From Streptomyces sp. NBC_01241 (GTDB lineage Bacteria > Actinomycetota > Actinomycetes > Streptomycetales > Streptomycetaceae), in the NCBI RefSeq assembly GCF_041435435.1, contig NZ_CP108494.1, forward strand, positions 2,762,501 through 2,826,500: a stretch of 64,000 nucleotides of DNA. Direction: 5' to 3'. Shown here piece by piece: positions 46,901 through 52,612 of the stretch. A program made the translations under genes and the position numbers. The notes under the pieces are model-generated. The model made no database searches and was not told the DNA's origin. It saw nothing but the letters and a program-made list of their open reading frames with translations. Position 1 is the stretch's first letter; the number at the start of each line of letters is the position of its first letter.

Positions 46901-48759
46901 CCCTCACCGGCGATCACCAGGGCAGCACCTACGCGGAGGTGGCGCTCAGCGGCTCGATGGCGGTCCGGATCCGCAAGCAGGATCCGTTCGGCAACCAGCG
47001 CGGGAACGGCACGGTCGGCGTCAAACTGCAGACCCATACCGGGTTCCTGGGTGCCACCCGTGACGACGCCTCCGGCTACCAGCCGCTGGGCGCCCGTCTG
47101 TACGACCCGGTGGTCGGACGCTTCCTGTCCGTCGACCCGGTCCTGGACCTGAACGACGTACTGCAGTCCAACGGTTACGCCTACGCGCACAACAACCCGG
47201 TGACGATGTCCGACCCGACGGGTCTGGCCATCTCCCTGTCCGCTTCCGAGCGGGCCGCGGCCCTGGCGGGCGCGGGCCTGTCGGCGGCGCAGGTCGCGCA
47301 GGCCCAGGCGATGCAGGGCAAGTCCCTGTCCTCGGTGATCCTGGCCGTGGCGTGGGAAACGCTGAAGGACTTCGTCGGCATCAACGACGCCCTGTCCTGC
47401 TTCGGCGGTGACATGTGGTCCTGCGGCAGCCTGATCATCGGGGCGATCCCGTGGACCAAGCTCGGCAAGATCCCCTCCGTGATGAAGGCCGTCAACCGCA
47501 CGATCAAGGCCATCGAGTCCTTCCGCGCGGCGAAGAAGGCGGCCGAGCTCGTCCTGAAGGCCGCGAAGGCCGCCGAGGCGGCCGCGCTGAAGGCCAAGAA
47601 ACTGGCCATCGAGAAAGCCAAGAAGGAAGCCGCGCAACGAGCCAAGAAGAAAGCCGCCGAGGCAGCGAAGAGAACCACCGACAAGGCCGTCAGCCAGACC
47701 AAGAAGACCGGCAACCCGGTCCAGAAACAGGCCCAGGTCAAGGCGGCCCCGAAGGCCTCGTCGTCGTCCGGCGGCGGAGGAGGAGGAGGCAAGAGCAGCG
47801 GCTCCAAGCCCGGCGGCAACTCCGGCGGCTCCTCCCGCAACAGCGGCGGCTCCAGCGGCAGCGGCGGCTCCGGCAAGGCCGACGGCGGAGGGACGTGCAA
47901 CAGCTTCGTCCCCGGCACCAAGGTCCTGATGGCCGACGGCTCCACCAAGCCGATCGAGGAGGTCAAGACCGGCGACAAGGTCGTCGCCACCGACCCGGAG
48001 ACCGGCGAGCGGCGGATCGAGACCGTCACCGCCGAGATCAAGGGCCAGGGCCTCAAGCACCTCGTCAAGGTCACCATCGACACCGACGGCAAGAAGGGCA
48101 CGAAGACCGCCCAGGTCACCGCGACCGACGGCCACCCCTTCTGGGTCCCCGAACTCGGCGAATGGATCAAGGCCACCGACCTCCACTCCGGCCAGTGGCT
48201 CCAGACCAGTGCCGGCACGTACGTCCAGATCACCGCGATCGAGCGCTGGACAGCCCAGACAGCGGCGGTCCACAACCTCACCGTCAGCGACCTGCACACG
48301 TACTATGTGCTGGCGGGGGCTTCCCCGGTCCTCGTTCACAACTGTGGGGATAAAGTCTGGGAGCCGTTCCGTGAGGGCGTAGACCACGCCGACCAGGGAA
48401 CCCTTCCGACAAGTGCAGGAATTTCTCCGGGGTCCTCTCTCGGTGCGGGTGAGTATCACTTCATCGTCCGCCAGGATGGTTCTCTGCGCGCCATGCAGAA
48501 CGAATCGATGTGGGATCTCAATCCGGGTGCCGGACATACATCCCTGGGTGACCGTCAAGGGGTGCTCATGGCAGGCACGTTCGACGTCGATGCAAGCGGT
48601 GCGATTTCCAGGATCGACAATTTCTCCGGTCATTACCGTCCAACGAATACCCCGGGGTCCACGTCGTTGCTGGACGTCACCCGCGGAGCCTTCAGGCGGC
48701 ACGGTTGGGACTTCGCCGACAACGCCTGGGATTACTACGCTGGGCCGCCCGGTCGCTGA
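40915..48759 (+). CDS. Giant secreted Rhs/YD-repeat polymorphic toxin-like protein with RICIN, HINT and unknown C-terminal domain
   Basis: A 2614-residue protein. Order: Arg-rich signal peptide (1-35); SpvB/TcB-like N-terminal region; YD/RHS repeats (about 330-1790); ricin-B lectin insert (about 1797-1925; KCLDLSSG, WCVQPAG, LCLAVKD); more YD repeats; Rhs-associated core RLYDPVVGRFLSVDP ... SDPTG (about 2061-2103); hydrophobic pre-toxin segment; Lys/Ala-rich helix (about 2205-2265); Gly/Ser linker; intein-like HINT from Cys2328 (CNSFVPGT) through the block-B His in TDGHPFW to VHN-Cys2477; 137-residue C-terminal domain (2478-2614) with HTSL and SGHYRP motifs. The HINT probably releases the last domain, whose activity I cannot assign. 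The ATG at 40915 follows AGAGGA; 40867 is possible. Confidence 0.9.
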   Translation: MTESQRRRRRHGRVATVLLLSSTLTVTSLGAEAWAIPGPGMSRERSITEVDLPDLPESTSIDGDEEAEKSLTTAPEVPVDPYAPTAVTPWTENSGTATLTPDAKPGTTVPVSNSLPVALGVPDGTDPASIAGEWKVDLAAPAASQDAGVSGLIMQVTPPATAEPAAQVALTVDTTGFADLYGPQAADRFGLVLLPECVLTSPDSGDCAADGGVQTMSGGADHDRAERLRSTVEVVPANKAPTKSTAAKNAPTRKILSGSVPVAGLLGGEAASKATGASVRTAALQAVDASGPQVVGAMDTGASASGDFTASPLLSSGSWSAGASSGAFTYAYQAQVPETAGGLIPKVALSYSSQSVDGRTSATNNQASWIGDGWDYNPGSITRTYANCREDSKKPGSNNATHRTADLCWGSDNATLSLGGMTTELVWDKTKKTWFTANGDGSKIEQIKNNTSGNGAKDGEYWVVTTRDGTRYHFGRHKLPGWSTGQPVTDSVLTVPVYGNHPDEDCYKAGDWAGSWCTQAWRWGLDYVEDIHGNAMSLWWKRDKNYYARNFNFKAPVAYDRDGYLDHIDYGQRKDSIFSETAPARVGFQVDERCLGEGTLKCTEANFTDKDPGKYRIWYDTPADLRCESGKKCWNAGPSFWSRKRLVSITTSAQRRTDTTARQVVDKYTLTQSFPVLRTGPNTALWLESIQRTGYARLGSTDKSVTLNPVRFESNAEDMPNRVMRPKDPRPGFSRLRVARVINEYGGETVATYKPAVGDCATGTNLPDKKDTAALKANTRLCYPSFWHPDPEVEDIDWFHKYVVDTIEELPNVDGAFSTRTAYSYKNAGWKLAEAEFTKKSTRTYAQFAGFEQTTVLTGENEPTIGSKKSKSVTRYFRGMGDTVSVKDITGAEIAKDSEPFAGRIAEELSYTSASDADTDWLSRSVTVPAATELAKRDRDDGLSPLRAWRVTEPVEIAYTKSSGTGDDKATERVVKTETTYEETYGLPTLVESFGDTGKSGDESCTKLEYVHQTGKNIIGLTKQALVSPTTCAKADFADLTTLSGASRTAYDHQAYGTALADTTRGLATESWSLNGVGTGFQSNGTTDFDAIGRVVKQTDPDNKSSTITYTPSSGQVFEVTETNARGHSQKQELEPGRSTTLKTTDTNGHVSEAKYDPLGRLDEAWAPGRTPSASSVPDFKAVYTIPTYNPENPDRKPPFVTTRTRGFEDRVETSVTLYDGLGRERQTQEEADGGGHLITDTLYNSSGEVWQTNNAYLTHEAEPGQLFTPLADTAVPNITRYTYDGLGRVAEEMPVLKVMDPKTKEATSQPVPERATRYKYGQDWSEVVNPSGTSSYRVYTDALGRTSRVDTYNSAAPDGFTSMRYEYDKRGQLVKAVNSADTTHPWTWTYDHRGRQDSATDPDSGTTRTSYDRFDRPLTTTNARGITVWNGYDELSRPTKQRLNDENGTLLAEFGYDTAPGGKGMPATATRYTDGLAYTQKINGYTKDYQPTSTTLNLPLTLAATWGLATSYTYGYTYNDTGMLEEATLPAVGNFAAEKLVPRYNKDGLPLSISGKDWYGSETVYSSYGQVLRSTLGAQPYRVWAQNSYDESSGELQEQSVYREQTGDKTLVDGSLVSNRSYTYDPAGNVTSIQEHSDGIAERQCFTYDPLGQLKSAWTSKDQTGCAAPKGSDGTLNVTAGKDSSGYWQEYEYDLVGNRKKLTEKDLTGNAAKDATTTYSYGKADGTQPHTLTKVSKTYTTPQGAQVKSEAERLYELTGETKSVTSLQNGDKQDLTWTYDGQVDRISGQGSGGKTPYVGLADKCLDLSSGLAAAGQAIQLYSCNSTVAQSWRFTPTPGTAQADRDRGALSVHDDWCVQPAGNTAGSALKLQKCDGSAGQELKRNASGQLTHVDSNLCLAVKDASSANSTPIVLAVCDGTKPAQLWAPQNDTRHIYGPDGSRLLTIKDKQATLYLGEAEVTVGQDGVLINTQRTYAAPGGAVMRYAAGTGGDALVALTGDHQGSTYAEVALSGSMAVRIRKQDPFGNQRGNGTVGVKLQTHTGFLGATRDDASGYQPLGARLYDPVVGRFLSVDPVLDLNDVLQSNGYAYAHNNPVTMSDPTGLAISLSASERAAALAGAGLSAAQVAQAQAMQGKSLSSVILAVAWETLKDFVGINDALSCFGGDMWSCGSLIIGAIPWTKLGKIPSVMKAVNRTIKAIESFRAAKKAAELVLKAAKAAEAAALKAKKLAIEKAKKEAAQRAKKKAAEAAKRTTDKAVSQTKKTGNPVQKQAQVKAAPKASSSSGGGGGGGKSSGSKPGGNSGGSSRNSGGSSGSGGSGKADGGGTCNSFVPGTKVLMADGSTKPIEEVKTGDKVVATDPETGERRIETVTAEIKGQGLKHLVKVTIDTDGKKGTKTAQVTATDGHPFWVPELGEWIKATDLHSGQWLQTSAGTYVQITAIERWTAQTAAVHNLTVSDLHTYYVLAGASPVLVHNCGDKVWEPFREGVDHADQGTLPTSAGISPGSSLGAGEYHFIVRQDGSLRAMQNESMWDLNPGAGHTSLGDRQGVLMAGTFDVDASGAISRIDNFSGHYRPTNTPGSTSLLDVTRGAFRRHGWDFADNAWDYYAGPPGR

Positions 48760-48772
48760 GGTGAAACATGTT

Positions 48773-48806
48773 CGCTGGGGGCGGTCTCGTGAGGCTGCCC
48801 CCAGCG
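48773..48806 (+). terminator. Hairpin between the Rhs gene and the downstream regulator
   Basis: CGCTGGGGGC (48773-48782) pairs perfectly with GCCCCCAGCG (48797-48806). It could end or attenuate Rhs transcription before the next gene. Confidence 0.6.
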
Positions 48807-48852
48807 GGCTTGAAACATCCGAACGGCTACTTCTGTCGATGCGGTGGTGCTG

Positions 48853-49596
48853 ATGGACCTTCCGACCTACCCCGATCCCGGTGTGCTCCTGGCTCGTCTC
48901 GTGCGGAGTCAAGAAAACGGTCTTCCACACGACACCGGTGTTCCCGTGAGTGAGCTGTCTTCGATTCCCGCAGACCAACCCCCGACGGAGGAATTCCTCC
49001 ACCGGCTTGCAGAGCGGCTTGGTATGCAGAGTCATGACCTCTTCCTCGTCGCGGGTCTGACCATTCCGGACGGCGCGTTGCTTTTCGACGAGGAAGCCGG
49101 TCGGGAGCTCCCCAAACTGGTGCAGCGTGCACTCCGCTTGCCTGCGTCCGGCAGGCAGCGGCTACGTGATTTTGCCCAGTCCCTGGCTGAGGTACCGCCG
49201 CAAACCATCCCGCCCAAGAGGCAGCGCCCTTATGAGCAGTACCCCCCGGGATTCGGTTCGCTCCTTGTGCGCATGCTTGCCCTCCGGAATCTGGGATGGT
49301 CCTCGGCGGCCAAGGTGATGTACCTGATGTCCGGGGTCTACCTGTCGGCTGCGACCATCGGCGCGGTAGGGCGTGGAGTTGAGGAGCTCGACGCTGAGCT
49401 CCTCAATGGCTTCGCAGCCGTGCTCGGCATTCCGGTCGCTGTCCTGGCATCCTTGACCGGTGTGCACCAAGCAGCAGCAGGTCGCAGAGGTTCGCCGGAG
49501 AGTGTCGACACGGCCGCCCTGCTCTGGGAGGTGAGGCATTTGACTGGGAGGCAGGTGCGGGAAGTGTCGCACTTGGCAGATGTTTTGGGTCGATGA
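48853..49596 (+). CDS. Cytosolic protein with two XRE-like helix-turn-helix regions, downstream of the Rhs gene
   Basis: A 247-residue soluble protein. One HTH-like half lies at about residues 40-65 (EEFLHRLAERLGMQSHDLFL). A fuller XRE-like one lies at about 150-205 (GWSSAAKVMYLMSGVYLSAA, then ELLNGFAAVLGIPVAVLASL). A Pro-rich spacer with PYEQYPPGFGSLLVRMLALR sits between them. I recall a Streptomyces family of this layout, of unknown function. It lies 93 bp after the toxin-like gene, where an immunity gene is expected, but it looks like a regulator. The ATG at 48853 has GGTGG 5 nt upstream; a GTG at 48844 is possible. Confidence 0.78.
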   Translation: MDLPTYPDPGVLLARLVRSQENGLPHDTGVPVSELSSIPADQPPTEEFLHRLAERLGMQSHDLFLVAGLTIPDGALLFDEEAGRELPKLVQRALRLPASGRQRLRDFAQSLAEVPPQTIPPKRQRPYEQYPPGFGSLLVRMLALRNLGWSSAAKVMYLMSGVYLSAATIGAVGRGVEELDAELLNGFAAVLGIPVAVLASLTGVHQAAAGRRGSPESVDTAALLWEVRHLTGRQVREVSHLADVLGR

Positions 49597-49924
49597 CGAC
49601 GTGAAGCGGGCGTTGCGGACACTCCTTGTCAGGATCAGTTACAGGCGAGGTAATGCCTGAGGGCCGGCGGGACAGCCGCACGAAAATGCTTGCGAAGGGC
49701 AAGGTCTACCTCTGTATTTCTCGACCGTACGACCCCCCAGTTTCCGCGGGGCAAATTTGAGATAAATTGGTGGCTTTTATTTTCAGGGATGCTACAGGTG
49801 GAAGAATGGCTCCGTGATTCACTCCCCGACGGGGTGCGCCTGATCCAGAATTCGGGCCCCTTCGCGAGAATTCACAGGAGCCCAATTGGTCTTTGACGGC
49901 AGTAGTTGACGGCAACGTCAGCGC
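49597..49924. other. Relic-like intergenic region
   Basis: No intact gene is supported. AT-rich patches (49747-49795) and lower GC than neighbours suggest decayed accessory DNA. A 68-codon frame at 49690-49896 has no family resemblance and is not called. Confidence 0.4.
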
Positions 49925-50075
49925 ACGAGGGGTAAACAAGGCGGCGGATCGGCGCAGTCGTCTGCGAAAGCCGAACATGTGCGCCCACTTCCAGAGCTTG
50001 AGATCGGTGACGCCGATGTAGGCGTGGCCGAGGAGTTCCTTGATGACGACGGGCGCGACGCCCTCGGGGCAGAGG
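49925..50075 (-). pseudogene. Remnant of a tyrosine recombinase (phage-type integrase) C-terminus
   Basis: Read on the minus strand from about 50075, the frame gives EGVAPVVIKELLGHAYIGVT followed by RRRLRRSA. This resembles the end of Streptomyces integrases, where VIKELLGH contains a catalytic His and a Tyr-Ala-His box follows. Here the sequence diverges after GVT, the nucleophile Tyr is not visible, and nothing upstream of GVAP is integrase-like. It sits between the Rhs cassette and allantoicase, marking a past insertion. Confidence 0.65.
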
Positions 50076-50098
50076 GGGCTGCGGGAGGGGGACAGAGG

Positions 50099-51238
50099 TT
50101 ACGCGCCCGACTCCTCGTAGCGCCGGGCCAGTTCGGCCGCGCCGCTCTCCGTCAGGCTGCCGTGCAGGCGCATGCGGGCGACCCCGCCGTCCGGGAAGGC
50201 GTCGAGGCGGACGTGGGTGACGATCGCCTGGGCGCGCAGGGGGAAGCGGTGCAGGGTGTCGGGCTGGAGCCGGGTGCGGGGGATGATCTCGAACCATTCG
50301 CCTCTCTCGCCGTTGCGGCCCTGGAGCGCGATCCAGCCGGCCGCGTTGCCCTTGAGGTAGGCCGTGTCGATCTCGACCGCGCGGACCACGCCCTGGGCGG
50401 GGAGGCGGAAGCGGACCCAGTCGTTCGTGTCGCGGACCCGGCGGCGGCGGTTCTCCCAGCCGTCGTCCATCTTGCGGGAGGTGCCGGGCAGGATGATCTG
50501 GGTCGGCGAGGAGTAGAAGCGGTCGGAGGCGTCCTCGTAGCTCCCGCCGTTCAGGACCGAGATCAGGTCGAACGTGCCGAGCGTCGCGAGCCAGGACGGG
50601 TCGGGGAGGACCTCGCCGTGGACGCGGAGGCGGGCGATGCCGCCGTCGGGGTGCTGGCAGAGGCGGACGTGGGTGTAGCGGCGGCCGCCGGTGATCTCGA
50701 AGCCGTTGGCGGCGTGGCCGCGTACGGGGGTCGGCGGGACGATCTCCTCCCACTTCACGTCGTCCGCGAGGAGTTCGGCGGGGCTCGGCGAGCCCTCGAC
50801 CGCCGTCGCCTGGATCGAGACGCGCTGCGGGTAGTTGCCGCGGAAGTGGGCCGTGTCGACGACGATGCCGCGGATGATGCCGGGGGCGCCGAGGCGGATC
50901 AGGGCCCAGTCGTGCTCCTCGGGGGCCGGGAACGGGTGGGCCGCGTCCGCGCCGCGTCGGCGGCGGGTCTCCCAGCCGTCCATGATCTTGCCCTTGTGGC
51001 CGAAGTGCTCGGGGTCGAAGACCGCGCGCTCCCGGACCAGGAGGTTCTCGCGCTGGGCGAAGAACTCGTCGTTGGCGGCGATCACGCCCGCGCCGAGGCG
51101 GCGGTCGGCGAGGTCGACGAGTTCGGTGAAGGGGAGGTCCGTGGTGCGGTAGTCGGCGTACGGGTCGCCACCGCCGTAGGGGGCCGCGTCGTTGGCGTGG
51201 GGGTCCTCGTGCTGGTTCTCATTCTGATCGGAGGTCAT
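50099..51238 (-). CDS. alc: Allantoicase
   Basis: A 379-residue enzyme with two homologous allantoicase repeats (GKIMDGWETRRRR ... DWALIRLG and RKMDDGWENRRRR ... DWVRFRLP), hydrolysing allantoate to ureidoglycolate and urea in purine degradation. The length is normal for the family. No allantoinase or other ureide gene is adjacent, though alc commonly neighbours allB in Streptomyces, and the 3' side borders the integrase remnant. A LysR-type gene lies 55 bp upstream on the same strand. Confidence 0.93.
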   Translation of the reverse strand: MTSDQNENQHEDPHANDAAPYGGGDPYADYRTTDLPFTELVDLADRRLGAGVIAANDEFFAQRENLLVRERAVFDPEHFGHKGKIMDGWETRRRRGADAAHPFPAPEEHDWALIRLGAPGIIRGIVVDTAHFRGNYPQRVSIQATAVEGSPSPAELLADDVKWEEIVPPTPVRGHAANGFEITGGRRYTHVRLCQHPDGGIARLRVHGEVLPDPSWLATLGTFDLISVLNGGSYEDASDRFYSSPTQIILPGTSRKMDDGWENRRRRVRDTNDWVRFRLPAQGVVRAVEIDTAYLKGNAAGWIALQGRNGERGEWFEIIPRTRLQPDTLHRFPLRAQAIVTHVRLDAFPDGGVARMRLHGSLTESGAAELARRYEESGA

Positions 51239-51293
51239 GCGTCCACTGTCGCGGCGAGCGACCCATGAGGTCCATCGGAAGTTTTTGCATCGT

Positions 51294-52217
51294 TTATTCA
51301 GTTGAAGTGAACGATGCCGCTGTTTCGGTGAGCGCCGCCAGGACCCGGGCCACCGCCGGACCTTGCTCGGCCCCCTGCCGTACCGCTGCCACCACGTGGC
51401 GGCGCGGCTGGTCGGCTTCGAGTGCGCGCATCACCACGCCGCCCCGGCTGTGCCGTTCCGCCGACGCCATGCGCGGAATCAGCGCGACCCCCATGCCCGC
51501 CTCGACCATGGCCAGGATCGCCGTCCAGCCGGAGGCGCTGTGCGCCTGCTCGGGTACGAATCCGGCGGCCTCGCACGCGGCCGTCGTGATCTGAGACCAG
51601 GGGCCCGAGCCGCCGAAGATCCAGGGGTCGCCGGAGAGGTCCGCGAGGCGGAGGGCGGGCGCCGCCGCGAGGTGGTGGTCCGCGGGGAGGGCCACGTCCA
51701 GGGGGTCGGCCAGCAGGGGCAGCACGACGAACCGGGGGTCGCGGGCCGTCGGGGCGTGCGCGGCGAGGGACAGGGCGAGGTCCACGTCACCGGCGACCAG
51801 GAGTTCGTAGGCCTGCGCGGCCTCCGCCTCCCGCACCCGTACGTCCGGGCCCGGACGGTCCTCGGCGCGCAGCCGCTGGATCGCGGGTACGACGAGGGCG
51901 GGCACCGCCGTGGAGAACGCCGCGATCCGTACCTGTCCGGCCTCGCCGCGCAGGTAGCCGGTCAGTTCGGCATCGGCGCGCTCCAGCTCGGCGAAGACGG
52001 CCTCGGCGCGGCGCAGCACGAGGTGTGCGGCGTCGGTGAGACGGACCCGTCGGCCCTGGGCCTCCAGAAGCGGTACGCCGAGCTGCTTGGCCAGGTTGGA
52101 CAGCTGCTGCGAGACCGCGGACGGGGTCATCCGCAGGGCCTCGGCGGTCGCGGTGACCGTGCCCCGGTCGCGCAGGGTGCGCAGGATGCGGAGCTTCTTG
52201 ACGTCCCACTCGATCAT
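51294..52217 (-). CDS. LysR-family transcriptional regulator
   Basis: A 307-residue LTTR with an N-terminal winged HTH (KLRILRTLRDRGTVTATAEALRMTPSAVSQQLSNL, about 8-42) and a periplasmic-binding-like effector domain (about 95-295). It is encoded immediately upstream of and co-oriented with alc, so control of allantoate use is possible but not shown. The layout departs from the usual divergent LysR-target arrangement. Confidence 0.88.
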   Translation of the reverse strand: MIEWDVKKLRILRTLRDRGTVTATAEALRMTPSAVSQQLSNLAKQLGVPLLEAQGRRVRLTDAAHLVLRRAEAVFAELERADAELTGYLRGEAGQVRIAAFSTAVPALVVPAIQRLRAEDRPGPDVRVREAEAAQAYELLVAGDVDLALSLAAHAPTARDPRFVVLPLLADPLDVALPADHHLAAAPALRLADLSGDPWIFGGSGPWSQITTAACEAAGFVPEQAHSASGWTAILAMVEAGMGVALIPRMASAERHSRGGVVMRALEADQPRRHVVAAVRQGAEQGPAVARVLAALTETAASFTSTE

Positions 52218-52325
52218 GGCCGCAACCTACCGGCCGCAACCCACTCGCCGGCCCTCCCGGCCCGGACATGCCTATGCGCCGCACGGTACGGGGTACCTGC
52301 GGCGCACGCGCGACGAGCGTAGGCG

Positions 52326-52556
52326 CTAGGCCGGCTTCTTGGACTTGTCGAAGATCATGACCAGGCCGGCGATGACCACGAACAGGGCGATGGGGGCCAC
52401 CACGTACAGACCGACGGTCTCCATCACGCTCAGGCCCGGACCGGGGTCGTCACCGGCGTCGCGGGTGAGCGCGAGCGCGGGGGACGACATGAGCAGCATC
52501 ATCAGCGTCGTTCCGGCCGCGACGGCGCCGGCGCGCATAGCGTTCTTCTTGTCCAC
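52326..52556 (-). CDS. Small membrane protein of unknown function
   Basis: A 76-residue protein with a signal-like first hydrophobic segment (about residues 8-27, ending ALALTRD), a short acidic loop (DAGDDPGPG) and one transmembrane helix (about 46-66, VGLYVVAPIALFVVIAGLVM), then a basic tail KSKKPA. This fits a small secreted or bitopic protein conserved in Streptomyces; function unknown. The GTG at 52556 (MDKKNAM) is chosen; the ATG at 52538 with AAGAAG upstream is an alternative. Confidence 0.75.
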   Translation of the reverse strand: MDKKNAMRAGAVAAGTTLMMLLMSSPALALTRDAGDDPGPGLSVMETVGLYVVAPIALFVVIAGLVMIFDKSKKPA

Positions 52557-52612
52557 GGTGCAAACGTAGCGAATGCCCGGGACGGGCGCGCGCCCGGGGG
52601 TGCCGTACGGGG

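Noticed and set aside
40924..49035. A minus-strand open frame of about 2700 codons opposite the Rhs gene
   Set aside because: It is an antisense shadow produced by high third-position GC: the translation is Arg/Gly/Val-rich without domains, while the plus frame has clear Rhs, HINT and RICIN motifs.
48853..49596. Calling the gene after Rhs a definite immunity protein
   Set aside because: It contains XRE-like HTH regions and is longer than usual immunity proteins; only its position supports that role.
49690..49896. A 68-codon frame after the double-HTH gene
   Set aside because: No SD before its start and no recognisable similarity; the surrounding DNA looks decayed.
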